The notes below the pieces were generated by a model. The model searched no databases. It worked only from the letters and a program-made list of their open reading frames with translations, and was not told the origin of the DNA. This document shows positions 25,841 to 35,869 of a DNA stretch of 64,000 bases, piece after piece; position 1 is the stretch's first letter; every line of letters starts with the position of its first letter. Source of the stretch: a secondary endosymbiont of Ctenarytaina eucalypti (GTDB lineage Bacteria; Pseudomonadota; Gammaproteobacteria; Enterobacterales; Enterobacteriaceae); contig NC_018419.1 of assembly GCF_000287335.1 (NCBI RefSeq), positions 1,178,001 to 1,242,000 of the forward strand, in the 5' to 3' direction. The translations under genes and the position numbers were made by a program.

Positions 25841-26709
25841 ATCATTACGTTATCACAAGTAATGTACAATAGTGCTTTTCAGAGCAAAAAAATGCTGTTT
25901 TTTAATGCAATGTGCGATACAGAATACTCTTTCTCACTCGAGAGCACTGTTTTCTGATAGCAACATAATCTTCATAATTTTAGATTATAGACATCAATCA
26001 ATGCGCTGCACCGACAGCATCAACTTTGTATTGAATAACGAGCTTGCCTTTCACAAAAGAAAAATCACCGACACATAGGTAAATCTTAGCTTGCCGGGGA
26101 TCGAACGCATATTATGGTCATGATATTGCATTCAGAAGAATGCAAAGCCGCCTGATACCGCAACAGCAATGTCAAAAATAGTATTTACACGCATAGTATG
26201 CGTGTAGTGACGTCGCTAAAGAACAGCAGCTGAGCCGAAGTATTAAGACCTAGAAAAAAGTCAGTAGATTGTTCCTGCTCCTGACGAGGAGATCAGGGGC
26301 GATGCTCGTTAAAAACAGTACTGGTGACCAATCTTGTTTTCTGTGACTTAAAATGCGCATCTAAGTTACATGCTGAAGCCCAGATAGATCGGGTAAAATA
26401 ATAGTTTTTCCTAGCGGCATCTAGCTACTCATACAAGCTTATAATTGTAACATGGCATAGGCTAATCCTCAGCGTATAGGATGTATTTGCCATAGGGTCT
26501 CTATGATTCTGTCAGAAAAATAGAACCTGAAGGAGCGGATTATAGGTGAGTTAGTAGCATGGTTACACTGCGGCAGTGTACTAGAAGCCATTGGTTTTAA
26601 TGCATAGAAAAATGTTGCTTATTTCAAGAAATTTCTTTTGCTTTTCTTCTACTTGGCTCCATACCAGTTCCGATATAATGATCGTCACAGCTGTCCATGC
26701 ACTGACAGC
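25841..26709. other. Spacer between tRNA-Lys and rlmN
   Basis: About 870 bases. No gene remnant was read. On the minus strand 26094-26170 loosely resembles a tRNA (T-loop-like GTTCGATCCC, a TGCATT/AATGCA stem), but the arms do not close properly. Confidence 0.45.
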
Positions 26710-27909
26710 TTAAAGATCACCGCTAAAACCCGAGAAAATCATTCCAGCCGCATTTCGGCTCGGTACGCCCTGAATGCAGTTACGTGTCGTCCGCTTAGTA
26801 CGGTCGATCACCTCTCCTGTCAGTTGTCCACAGGCAGCGTTAATATCGTCACCACGAATTTTACGCACGATAGTGGTGAACCCGTATCCTATCATCACCT
26901 GAGCAAAACGATTTACCCGGCTGTTGGAGCTACGTTTATAGGGTGCATCAGGGAAAGGATTCCAGGGAATCAGGTTAATCTTGCACGGCGTTTCTTTCAA
27001 ACAGGCTGCCAGTTGATGTGCGTGTTCAGTATCATCATTGATATAGTGAAGCATCACATACTCCACCGTCACGCGCCCATGATTAGCCCGTGTTTTATGT
27101 AGATAACGGCGCACTGCGGATAATAAGGTGTCGATGTTATACTTTCGGTTAATCGGAACAAGCTTATCGCGTATCGTATCGTTCGGTGCATGAAGCGAAA
27201 TGGCCAGCCCTACGTCTATCATATCTCCAAGCTTATCTAGCGCAGGTACTACGCCTGCGGTCGACAGCGTGACGTGGCGCTTAGACAGCCCGAATCCGCA
27301 ATCGTCTAGCATGATCTCCATTGCTGGCACGACGTTGGAGAGGTTCAGTAGCGGCTCGCCCATGCCCATCATGACGATGTTGGTAATAGAACACCGACCG
27401 GTGACCTTGCTTTTACCGATGATATTGGCCGCGCGCCAGACCTGCCCAATGATTTCTGAAACCTGCAGGTTACGGTTAAAGCCACGCTGCGCGGTCGAGC
27501 AAAATGTACACTGCAGAGAGCAGCCCACCTGGGAGGAGAGACATAGCGTACCACGATTTTCTTCGGGAATGTAGACCATCTCTACTTTCTGTTCACCAAC
27601 CCTGATGGCCCATTTTATAGTGCCGTCGGAGGACCGTTGCTCGTGCACGATAGCTGGCGCCCGGATTTCGGCGAGAACCTTGAGCTTTGTACGCAAATAT
27701 TTTTTAATATTTGTCATCTTATCAAAATCATCACAGTAATAGTGATAGATCCATCTCATTACTTGATCGGCGCGAAAGAGTGGTTCCCCCAGAGACAAGA
27801 AAAAATCGCGCATTTTTTGACGGTTCATGTCAAGCAAGTTTAATTTTTTCTGGAACGGAGGCATCAAAGCAGGGGGTGGTGCCGACAACACTAAGCGTTT
27901 AGGTTTCAT
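26710..27909 (-). CDS. rlmN: 23S rRNA/tRNA adenine-C2 methyltransferase RlmN
   Basis: Radical-SAM enzyme that methylates A2503 of 23S rRNA and A37 of some tRNAs. From ATG 27909 (AAAGG seven bases upstream) it has 399 residues; E. coli has 384. An ATG 39 bases further up lacks a ribosome-binding site. The SAM cluster motif is CSLQCTFC, the methyl-carrying cysteine lies in NAACGQLTG, and GEPLLNL and SLHAPND are also kept. The C-terminal 15 or so residues differ from E. coli. In E. coli ndk is just upstream; here it is a pseudogene at 28150-28591. Confidence 0.97.
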   Translation of the reverse strand: MKPKRLVLSAPPPALMPPFQKKLNLLDMNRQKMRDFFLSLGEPLFRADQVMRWIYHYYCDDFDKMTNIKKYLRTKLKVLAEIRAPAIVHEQRSSDGTIKWAIRVGEQKVEMVYIPEENRGTLCLSSQVGCSLQCTFCSTAQRGFNRNLQVSEIIGQVWRAANIIGKSKVTGRCSITNIVMMGMGEPLLNLSNVVPAMEIMLDDCGFGLSKRHVTLSTAGVVPALDKLGDMIDVGLAISLHAPNDTIRDKLVPINRKYNIDTLLSAVRRYLHKTRANHGRVTVEYVMLHYINDDTEHAHQLAACLKETPCKINLIPWNPFPDAPYKRSSNSRVNRFAQVMIGYGFTTIVRKIRGDDINAACGQLTGEVIDRTKRTTRNCIQGVPSRNAAGMIFSGFSGDL

Positions 27910-28149
27910 TTGAAAGCCTTTTGTTATAGGTGCTAGCGCAAAATGCATGAAAATTTTTCATTTAACAACCTATTTCAGGGATGAATCGATGCCATAAACT
28001 GCATAGAATGCAGCCTTGTAATGTAACAAAAATCACAGAACGAAATATAGATTATAACCTGATTCAGGCAAGGATTTCTGGGCGCCTTTCAATGTAGCAC
28101 TCTCTGCATTGAAAAACGTAATAGTTTTAGTTTTTCTATTGCATAACGA

Positions 28150-28591
28150 TCATGAGAAAATCAATGGATAAATTTTCGGTCGCAGAAGAAAATAAGCAAT
28201 TGAAAGCTCTGCACATTCTTCTAAACCCGAACCTTGAATTTTGTTTTTGATACAGCTGTCAGTATAATGAAGGGGCATGCGGTTTCAGCTAGCGTATTAG
28301 CCGAGGCGATGTTTTTGCCTATGATTGCACACTTGCAGTGCAGACTCTTCCCCCGTAAATTACTCGTACCAGAATTTATCCGGTCATCATACAATTAGCT
28401 GGTCTGTCGAAGATAGACTTTATTTTTATGTGCGGCGTGCAAACACGGATCTTGCTGCTGGGTGAGCTAGAAAAGTAGCTCTGGTACTGAACGGTAAGGC
28501 CGTTCGTGTTTTCAGTCCTAAAGATTGGAACGGATGATGCTTTTAGGAAAAGTACTTTTCTGAATGATGACAAAGTGCATTCGATATCTAC
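28150..28591 (-). pseudogene. ndk: Decayed ndk (nucleoside diphosphate kinase)
   Basis: Directly upstream of rlmN on the same strand, as in E. coli, and 442 bases long against 432 in E. coli. Read in pieces it follows NDK from end to end: xDIECTLS (E. coli AIERTFS), KSIFDRPANCMMTG (KPFFDGLVEFMTSG), a stop, ILVRVIYGG (IVVSVLEGE), IIGKNIASANTLAET (LLGATNPANALAGT), and NKIQGSGLEECAELSIAYF (NGTHGSDSVESAAREIAYF). The start codon is lost (GTA), and at least one in-frame stop and several frame changes are present. NDK function must come from elsewhere, for example adenylate or pyruvate kinase. Confidence 0.85.
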
Positions 28592-30246
28592 AAGAACCCC
28601 TAATATCTTTCAGCAAAATAAAAATCATGCGAACAGATAAGCACTGACTTGAAAGGGAGTAGTTAAAATTTTACGATATATTGTAATATGTTACGCTGTA
28701 TACCATGACGTTTCACCTTAAAAGCTGTACTCCGACACACAGACATAAATGAATTCGAAGGGAACTGGATTTTGTGAAAACACGAGGTGTTTTTATAGAT
28801 CAGCTAGTTTTCTGTTCCTGGGCGCGCGTAAACGCGTAAACAGGGTGCATGATGTGAAGTGAAGGTTGCGCCCCATGCTCTAAAGCTAACGGTAAATCAA
28901 GCTGAAAATGGCCCGACTATGTGGATTATGGTAGGGTGTAGAAGAGCATACGCCAAGAAGACGCCCGTGATGCGATTCCTGCTAGCAGAACGCTGGTGAT
29001 AGAACGGGAAACGTTTTCTGATTATTTTATACCGCAACCTGCACTTACAGTCTCTCATTACTACGATCATCGCGACTGCGCGGTGATCGTAGTGGTGAAG
29101 TCTTAGATAACTAGTGAGAAGCGCTTTACAGGGAGATAATCGATTCAATCAGTTAGCCACTGTCTGATAGATTAATTCCGACCTATCATATTGTGTTTAT
29201 AGAATATTAATTTTCAGCTGAGCAGTAACGAGCATAGCCTGGTCAAAGTAATATTGCATCTTATTACTTGAGAATAATCGGTATTATATTTTCCTAAAGC
29301 ATGACCTCATTCAGGCAGTAGCTTTCATGCTGTTAATTTAGTAAAAAGATTGCACAATGCACGTTAGATTGCGTAGGCCAATAGTATCCCGGCGATAATT
29401 GCCTGCAATAACGACAGTGAGAAAGGGTAAGAATGATATCAAATTACACTGCTTAAATAAAGACAATCGCAGGGTGACGGTGTATACCGATACACGTCAC
29501 GATCATGACGCGTGATGCAGAAAGAAAAAAATGTTGCTTTACCCCACCGAGGTGGCTGCGCAATATTCTCTAGATCTATCGTATGAGCATAGTAATATGA
29601 GCATACGCCACTTAGTGAACAATTAGCATCTGAGCCGCAGTTATGTTAAAGCTTCACTAGGTGATCATCTCAGGCCATATCACTATGCTTCTCAGGCACT
29701 AGCTATGGTTAAAGATTCAGGCGTGCATGAGGAATGTTTAAGTGACTTGCAGATCACTATTTTCCTGTAATGACAACCTGAAAAGAGTGATTATCTTAAC
29801 AGAATTTAGTGCATTCAACATAGCCATCGTAAATATATGACGAATTTATAGGTGCATTTTTGAGTATCATAATTATGATGTCCGTGATTTTTAAAAATAT
29901 GCTTCTTATTATGTAGCAAGTTACTGATATTGAGGGCGTCTAGTGTGTTTATGAATAAGTTCTTGGCATGCAATCGTTGTCTTTTTTAACTATCAGCATA
30001 AAATATTATGCCCTAACATTTCATTGCATCTACATAGTCATCACATAAAATTATGTCATTGATGAGCGATTTTTAAGGACTTACGTTAAATATTTTTAAT
30101 GCTATTAATATGGTTGATGAAAGATCAAGTGTCATTAATGCTTATAGTGATAGAAATAAAAAACTTTAAGGCACGCATTAAGCATTGCCGGTCAATTGCC
30201 CTATATGATATGTTATATCATAACATTTATAATTTTAGGTCACTGC
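28592..30246. other. Spacer between ndk remnant and the ABC operon
   Basis: About 1.65 kb. E. coli has pbpC before ndk; I could not read it here. The minus-strand open frame at 28897-29148 has no motif. A strong hairpin sits at 29060-29093. A promoter for the ABC operon should lie in the last 200 bases, where sequence is very AT-rich. Confidence 0.45.
29060..29093. repeat. 15-bp stem, 4-base loop hairpin
   Basis: Arms ACTACGATCATCGCG and CGCGGTGATCGTAGT pair over 15 positions with a single mismatch that would be a G-U wobble in one RNA strand. The loop is ACTG. No T-run follows on either side. It lies alone in a decayed spacer. Confidence 0.7.
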
Positions 30247-30393
30247 ATGTCTTCTAAATTATTATTACCTTGCCTGCGCTTTCGCCTAGGCAGAAAGCTA
30301 CTTCTCTCTTCAGGGTTGACGCGGATGCTGATGGCCTTGGTTATAGTCACGCTACTCAGCGGTGCTGTCCAGTGGTCAACCCAGCTTTTATGA
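30247..30393 (+). CDS. Small ORF coupled to the ABC ATPase gene
   Basis: A 48-residue frame from ATG 30247 with TAGGT upstream. It has a basic N-terminus and one hydrophobic stretch (MLMALVIVTLLSGAV). Its TGA overlaps the ATG of the following ATPase gene as ATGA, the usual sign of translational coupling, and the three genes after it are also overlapped. It could be a tiny membrane peptide of the importer or the tail of a degraded upstream gene that still serves to couple translation. I do not recognise a family. Confidence 0.35.
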   Translation: MSSKLLLPCLRFRLGRKLLLSSGLTRMLMALVIVTLLSGAVQWSTQLL

Positions 30394-31121
30394 TAATATT
30401 ACACAATCTTATTATGGGGTATCAAGGCCAAGGTATCGGCGTTCCGCTAGATGGCCGTTTTGCTAGTGGTAGCATGACCGCTATTGTTGGCCTCAACGGT
30501 TCAGGCAAATCAACTTTACTGAAAACTCTTGCTGGATTATTATCGCCGATAAGAGGGTCATTATCGTTTTGCAACCCTGGTCGCCCTCGTATAGGCTATT
30601 TACCACAGCAGGTGGATATAGATCGTCAGTTTCCTATAAAAGTATATGATGTTGTAGCGATGGGATGCTGGCCCATCCGTGGTCTGCTGCGCCGCATCAA
30701 TCTTAAACAACAGGTTGCGATCCGCCAGGCGCTGACGCGTGTCGGTCTAGAGACGTTGTCCTATCGCGCTATCAGTACACTTTCTAGCGGGCAATTTCAG
30801 CGCATGTTGTTTGCCCGACTGCTTGTCCAAGAAGCCCCGCTTATTTTGCTAGATGAGCCTTTCAGTGGAATTGACATGCCCACCTTCGGCCTGTTGATGA
30901 CAGTCATAGCGCAACTTAACCGTCAAGGGCGTACGATTATCGTGGTCGTGCACGACAATCAACTAGTCGCTCGTTACTTTCCGCAAACTCTATGGCTAAC
31001 GCCACAGAGCGCCACTTGGGGGCCCTCCGAAAAGGTATTGGCGTCATGGCCAGAGAATTACCCCACCTCTTTAGATCCTGTAGCCTTTAGCGTGTGTGAT
31101 CATGTTCCAGCTCTTGTTTGA
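30390..31121 (+). CDS. Metal ABC transporter, ATP-binding protein
   Basis: ATPase of a zinc/manganese/iron-type importer (cluster 9 family). From ATG 30390 it has 243 residues. Walker A is GLNGSGKST, Q-loop YLPQQVDIDRQFP, signature LSSGQFQRM (second G of LSGGQ replaced by S), Walker B LILLDEPFSGID, H-loop VVVHDN. A longer frame to 30270 exists but its extra residues have no family resemblance. Operon: 4-base overlap with the small ORF upstream and 20-base overlap with the permease downstream. Related sets are sit/yfe/znu; I do not assign a symbol because metal specificity is not visible. Confidence 0.93.
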   Translation: MIILHNLIMGYQGQGIGVPLDGRFASGSMTAIVGLNGSGKSTLLKTLAGLLSPIRGSLSFCNPGRPRIGYLPQQVDIDRQFPIKVYDVVAMGCWPIRGLLRRINLKQQVAIRQALTRVGLETLSYRAISTLSSGQFQRMLFARLLVQEAPLILLDEPFSGIDMPTFGLLMTVIAQLNRQGRTIIVVVHDNQLVARYFPQTLWLTPQSATWGPSEKVLASWPENYPTSLDPVAFSVCDHVPALV

Positions 31122-31983
31122 TCCTTTTGTCCATTACGGGTTTATGCGGCGGGCATTGGTTGCCTGTTGTGCTCTGTCCCTTAGTACTACGCCCTTGGGC
31201 GGTTTTCTTTTACTACGCCGCATGAGCTTAGTCGGCGATGCATTATCTCATGCAATATTACCTGGCGTAGCCATTGGTTATCTTCTGTCCGGTATGTCGC
31301 TGATTGCTATGGGCATAGGCGGTTTTATCGCCGGCTTAGTAATAGCTATCCTCTCTGGATGGGTTAGCTCAATGACGCAGTTAAAAGAGGATGCAAGTTT
31401 CGCTGGCTGTTATCTAGGTTCACTGGCACTCGGGGTGACGCTAGTATCACTGCGCGGTTCTGGGATTGATTTACTGCATTTACTTTTTGGATCAATCCTG
31501 GCGGTCGATAGCAGCTCTATACGTTTTGTCGGAACCATTGCTAGCGTCACTTTTTTAAGCTTAGCACTAATGTATCGCGCTCTGGTGATTGAAGCTTTTG
31601 ATGCAGCGTTTTTGCGAGTTAACTCCACAAGCTTTTCACGCTTAATCCAAGTATTTTTTTTAGCGCTAGTTGTGTTGAGCCTCGTGGCTGGATTTCAAAT
31701 ACTTGGTACCTTGATGTCAGTTGGGTTGATGATGCTGCCACCGGTAGCGGCTCGCTGCTGGACTACCAGCTTGCCGCAGATGTTGGCGTTGTCGACCGCA
31801 ATTGGTGTGTTGTGCTCATGGGGTGGGTTGCTCTGGTCATTCTACGCCTCTTTACCTGCTGGTCCCACCGTTGTTTTATCAGCTACTTTAGTGTTTTTCC
31901 TCTCGGTATTTTTAGGTCCACGCGGCGTTATTGTAATGCGGTTGCGCAGGTGTAGCGGGGTAGTTAAGAAGGAGAAGACATGA
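31102..31983 (+). CDS. Metal ABC transporter, permease
   Basis: ABC-3 family inner-membrane permease, 293 residues from ATG 31102 (a GTG six bases upstream is an alternative). About eight hydrophobic segments. The family loop LLLRRMSLVGDALSHAILPGVAIGY follows the second segment and holds the conserved GDALSHA. A basic tail ends VVKKEKT. Its stop overlaps the start of the binding-protein gene as ATGA, with AAGGAG just before. It forms the channel through which metal delivered by the next gene's product is passed. Confidence 0.93.
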   Translation: MFQLLFDPFVHYGFMRRALVACCALSLSTTPLGGFLLLRRMSLVGDALSHAILPGVAIGYLLSGMSLIAMGIGGFIAGLVIAILSGWVSSMTQLKEDASFAGCYLGSLALGVTLVSLRGSGIDLLHLLFGSILAVDSSSIRFVGTIASVTFLSLALMYRALVIEAFDAAFLRVNSTSFSRLIQVFFLALVVLSLVAGFQILGTLMSVGLMMLPPVAARCWTTSLPQMLALSTAIGVLCSWGGLLWSFYASLPAGPTVVLSATLVFFLSVFLGPRGVIVMRLRRCSGVVKKEKT

Positions 31984-32858
31984 GACGTGTTACGCTATCA
32001 CTTGCCATGGTTTTAATCGTGGTGTGTCCGGTGGCGATGTCGCACACTATAGATGTGGTGGCTAGTTTTTCGGTACTAGCTGATATTGTCAGGCTAGTTG
32101 GCGGTGAGCATGTTAAGGTGACTGAATTAGTTGGTCCGGGCGGTGATCCCCATGCGTTTGAACCAACTCCGAAGGACAGTCAGGCATTAGCACAAGCGGA
32201 AGTAGTGTTTGTTAGTGGGCTGGGTCTTGAAGGTTGGATTGAACGACTGGTTACTGCTTCCGGCTATCGGGGTAAGGTTGTTACCGCTTCCGCTGGTATT
32301 AGTCCACGAAAAATAGAAGCAGCTGGTGGTAAAAGTATTACCGACCCCCACGCGTGGAATAGTGCGCGCAATGGGGCCCTGTACGCGCGTAACGTTATGA
32401 ACGCTCTGATAGCTTCCGACCCTGCGGATGCTGATTATTTCCGTAAGAGTGGCGAAGCTTACATTAGGACATTAGAGAAGCTCGATGCCTGGGCTAAGGC
32501 GGAATTTGCCGATATACCGCAGGGAAAGCGTAAAGTGCTGACTGGACATAATGCATTCGGTTATTTTGGCTTGGAATATGGCGTACAGTTTTTTTCCCCG
32601 GTCAGTCTCTCTACTGACGCTGAGGCAAGCGCTAGTAGCGTAGCAGAGTTAGTTGATCACCTGAAGCGGGAACACCTTGCTACTTTTATCGAGAACCAAA
32701 CTGATGCTCGATTGCTGAAACAAATCGCTTACGCCAGCGGCGTAGAGCCTGATGGCGCGTTGTATCCGGAAGCATTGTCGAATAAAGACGGCCCTGCCTC
32801 GACCTATGAGGCGGCATTTCGTCATAATGTCACAACACTGGCTCGTAGTATGAGATAA
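31980..32858 (+). CDS. Metal ABC transporter, periplasmic binding protein
   Basis: TroA/PsaA-type solute-binding protein, 292 residues. A signal peptide (MRRVTLSLAMVLIVVCPVAMS, cleavage near residue 21) lacks a lipobox cysteine, so it is a soluble periplasmic protein. Likely metal ligands: His in GGDPHAFEPTP (near 58), His in DPHAWNSA (near 123), His in GHNAFGYF (near 189), and an acidic residue near the C-terminus (YPEALS or preceding D). The absence of a long His-rich loop argues against a ZnuA-type scavenger and fits Mn/Fe/Zn carriers. Last gene of the operon. Confidence 0.93.
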   Translation: MRRVTLSLAMVLIVVCPVAMSHTIDVVASFSVLADIVRLVGGEHVKVTELVGPGGDPHAFEPTPKDSQALAQAEVVFVSGLGLEGWIERLVTASGYRGKVVTASAGISPRKIEAAGGKSITDPHAWNSARNGALYARNVMNALIASDPADADYFRKSGEAYIRTLEKLDAWAKAEFADIPQGKRKVLTGHNAFGYFGLEYGVQFFSPVSLSTDAEASASSVAELVDHLKREHLATFIENQTDARLLKQIAYASGVEPDGALYPEALSNKDGPASTYEAAFRHNVTTLARSMR

Positions 32859-34380
32859 AAATAGCTTAATCAGATGGCTAGGACCTGACGCACTACGCCG
32901 GCACGGTGTAAGGCATTTTATAAACAATGAATCAGAAAAACCAAGAGGCCTTGTTAAACACATTAGCGTTTGTAACGCCGCTATGACTAGTAGAGCTATT
33001 TTTACGCGATGTGGCTGGGGTTATCTTTTTTTGATTTTGCAATATAATTAAGTATGTTAAAATACTGACCTTTTTATCACCTATTCATGATAATGACACG
33101 GACTCAGATGAGTACCGGGTGGTATTAGATGCAACACGTGTCTATTGTAAGTCATTGAGAAGTCGGTCATGGCTTGCTTTTTTAGGCAGCATTATTGCTG
33201 CTCAACTGCTATCTTTCTGTCTTATGAAAAAAAGAATGACAAAACAGATATCATGAGCGCCGCTAGCCTATATTGGTAATATTTTGACTCAGGGAGTTGA
33301 CTTTATAAACCCAGCAGAGGCGGCGTATCTGAGATGCTTTTATAACAATTAAGGGATGCATAATATTTCATGTATCAGAGTGTTAACTGTCCGGTAAGAA
33401 TTTAAAGCATATTCTGTATTTTTCAAGTCTTATTTTGCACCCCCGCTTACGCTTCCGGACTAACAACCGGAAAGCCCTTTTCTATACATGACTGAACTAA
33501 AATTCTGCGCGTTTCTTGAGGACTGTATGATATGAGAAATCGGGGTGCATCTCTTATTCAGTGGAGATGAGGGGGTGTTTTAGGGGTAGAGCTATAAGTT
33601 TAAAGATCTTGTGAACGCTATCTCTTTCAAGTCCTTCATGATTCTTTAATATCAGATATTTAGTGCTATGATCGTAGATTGCGTTTGAAAACTTTTTACT
33701 TCATTTTCCCTATCGTGTCCCTCAAAAATATAAAACTGAACTATTTTTAATTATAAAATAAAGTATTCTATATGCAAGGATATCATACAGGTATTCACAT
33801 GAGCGCAAGATTACACGCTGATGAATTTAAAAAAAATCAAGCTAACGCATTATTGAGGCTAAAGATAGACTCATCTTGCACAATGAATCTAAACAATCTA
33901 AAATTACAATACATAATAACCTTGTATTCCCATAAGATAATATACACATTATTCACCAAAACCGTATCATATCACAACATGGTTCTTGCTTTTCAACACA
34001 TCTATTATCTCTGAAGAGAGTACGGACTCTACTGAAAGGCTAAAAATTGTTAAGAAAATCTAATGTCACCTTTTAGGTGACTGATGTATGCGTGCTTTAT
34101 AAGGGCTGGTTTAGCCTTAGGCGGTCATTCGGTTAGTTAACCAAATACCCCCGAAATTGAGTGGCATAAAGGGAATTAAGGCACTTATCATTAAGTATTT
34201 TTTCTAAACCCAATTTTCAAAATTATATATTAATCATGATCAAGTTTATTAGATGGTATACTTAGTATTAATTTTTATTAAATCTCAGTTACGACTTAAA
34301 AATAGTCGATCTATGCGGATGAATTCTTTATAATAGCCAGACCATATTGTATTAATTTTCTCAAAAAATTAATTTTCCCA
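32859..34380. other. Spacer between the ABC operon and rplM leader
   Basis: About 1.5 kb. At 33453-33472 TTCCGG/CCGGAA arms are followed by CCCTTTTC, a weak terminator candidate. In E. coli zapE precedes rplM on the same strand; I could not read it. The 80-codon frame at 33772-34014 looks like chance. A TATAAT at 34329-34334 is a candidate rplM promoter element. Confidence 0.4.
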
Positions 34381-34494
34381 AAAAATGCTCACAGGGGTAG
34401 GTTGCCTGGAATGAAAGCCACGTGCGCCCCGTAATCATTTATTGGAGCGTTTAGATGTTGAACAAACATGTAACTTACATGGGATACGCTTTTA
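34381..34494 (+). promoter_or_regulatory. Leader of the rplM-rpsI mRNA
   Basis: The 110 bases before rplM are less AT-rich than the surrounding spacer. They include GGGG and GCGCCCC segments that can pair, followed by ATTGGAGCGTTTAGATG and a run leading to the rplM start. In E. coli the rplM leader is the target of L13 autorepression. The look and position fit that, but I have not aligned a structure. A short upstream frame beginning ATGTTGAACAAACATG (34454) ends before rplM. Confidence 0.4.
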
Positions 34495-34923
34495 ATGAAA
34501 ACTTTCACAGCAAAGCCAGCAACAGTTCAACGTGATTGGTATGTTGTCGACGCCGCAGGGAAAATCCTTGGTCGTCTTGCGACCGAACTGGCTCGTCGTC
34601 TACGCGGCAAGCATAAAGCGGAATATACTCCACATGTTGATACTGGCGATTATTTTATTGTTTTGAACGCTGCAAAAGTAGTCGTTACCGGCAACAAGCG
34701 TCATGATAAAATTTACTATCACTATACGGGTCACGTAGGTGGTATCAAAAAAGCAACCTTTGAAGAGATGATTATCCGCCGCCCTGAGCGCGTCATTGAA
34801 ATCGCGGTTAAAGGCATGTTGCCAAAAGGCCCACTGGGTCGTGCTATGTTCCGTAAACTAAAAGTTTATGCCAGTAATGAGCATAGCCACGTGGCACAAA
34901 AACCACAAGTTCTGGATATTTAA
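34495..34923 (+). CDS. rplM: Ribosomal protein uL13
   Basis: Early-assembly protein of the large subunit. It is 142 residues, identical in length to E. coli L13 and very similar throughout: MKTFTAKP start, [48 protein letters not shown], ending QPQVLDI-type. rpsI follows after 15 bases, so the two-gene operon is intact. Confidence 0.98.
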   Translation: MKTFTAKPATVQRDWYVVDAAGKILGRLATELARRLRGKHKAEYTPHVDTGDYFIVLNAAKVVVTGNKRHDKIYYHYTGHVGGIKKATFEEMIIRRPERVIEIAVKGMLPKGPLGRAMFRKLKVYASNEHSHVAQKPQVLDI

Positions 34924-34938
34924 TTGGGATCATAAGCA

Positions 34939-35331
34939 ATGGTTGAAAATCAATTTTATGGCACTGGTCGCCGAAAAAGCTCGTCCGCTCGCGTCTTCGT
35001 TAAGGCCGGACGCGGTAATATAGTTATTAATCAGCGTAGCTTGGAAGAGTACTTCGGACGGCAAACCGCCCGAATGGTAGTGCGTCAACCGCTGGAGTTG
35101 GTTGATATGGCTGGTACACTCGATCTTTATATCACTGTTAAAGGTGGAGGTATTTCCGGTCAGGCAGGCGCTATTCGTCACGGCATTACCCGTGCACTAA
35201 TAGAATATGACGCAGCGCTGCGCTTTAATTTACGAAAGGCTGGTTTTGTTACCCGTGACTCTCGTCAGGTTGAGCGTAAGAAAGTCGGGCTACGTAAAGC
35301 GCGCAGCCGTCCACAGTTCTCGAAGCGTTAA
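34939..35331 (+). CDS. rpsI: Ribosomal protein uS9
   Basis: Small-subunit head protein whose C-terminal tail reaches the P-site tRNA. It is 130 residues, the E. coli length, beginning [15 protein letters not shown] and ending SRPQFSKR, with the terminal arginine that contacts tRNA. The conserved RQPLELVD and [15 protein letters not shown] are present. A good terminator follows 25 bases after the stop. The sspA remnant lies downstream, as expected from E. coli order. Confidence 0.98.
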   Translation: MVENQFYGTGRRKSSSARVFVKAGRGNIVINQRSLEEYFGRQTARMVVRQPLELVDMAGTLDLYITVKGGGISGQAGAIRHGITRALIEYDAALRFNLRKAGFVTRDSRQVERKKVGLRKARSRPQFSKR

Positions 35332-35356
35332 TGTCTTGAGAATTTTCTTTAGCAAT

Positions 35357-35383
35357 AAAAAGCCCGGTATCGGTCGGCTTTTT
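35357..35383 (+). terminator. Rho-independent terminator of rplM-rpsI
   Basis: AAAAAGCC (35357-35364) pairs with GGCTTTTT (35376-35383) around a GC-containing loop, ending in a five-T run. It lies 25 bases after the rpsI stop. Confidence 0.85.
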
Positions 35384-35580
35384 ATTAACGATTCTTTGAA
35401 CTACTGAAAACATTGAAAGCCGTGAGTAACATAAGCTTTACTACATCAATAAATATTATTAGTTAATGTAGTGCATGGCGTGATCTCTGAAAAGCTTCTT
35501 TGAATGCACTAGAGCTTTTAATACATGACAACTAGCAGAGCCATGCCTGCGTGATGCAGCCGGAAGTCGCTGACACCCAT

Positions 35581-35623
35581 CGGAGGTGTCCGGAGGTGTC
35601 CGGAGGTGTCCGGAGGTGTCCGG
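35581..35623. repeat. 10-bp tandem repeat, 4.3 copies
   Basis: Four exact head-to-tail copies of CGGAGGTGTC (35581-35620) and the start of a fifth. It lies in the decayed stretch between rpsI and the readable part of sspA. It is G-rich on one strand, unlike the AT-rich surroundings. Confidence 0.95.
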
Positions 35624-35869
35624 TGGCTTCAGGTCTGCAACTATCATCGCTAGTACATCTAAACGATTATAGTCATGAAGACCATAATGTACCATAAGTG
35701 TTGTGCTGGAAGAAAGCTTCGAAAGCGCATCTAGTAAACGATTATGAATAAAGTCTTGGCTTTCTAAGTATTATGACGACCACGCAAAAGATGTGTTGCA
35801 TGGCACCCTGATCTATACTGTGATAACAGTATACTATTTTAGAGTTGGCTTGTCAGGTTAGCCATTTTT

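Noticed and set aside
25672-25872. 66-codon open frame across the tRNA genes
   Set aside because: It lies over tRNA-Val and tRNA-Lys; the translation is that of tRNA sequence.
26094-26170. tRNA-like pattern on the minus strand (T-loop-like GTTCGATCCC and a TGCATT/AATGCA stem)
   Set aside because: The acceptor arms do not pair over seven bases, the anticodon loop is the wrong size and the D-arm is missing. At best a decayed tRNA.
33772-34014. 80-codon plus-strand frame upstream of rplM
   Set aside because: Low-complexity composition rich in Ile, Leu, Lys, Asn and Tyr as expected from AT-rich random DNA; no ribosome-binding site or motif.
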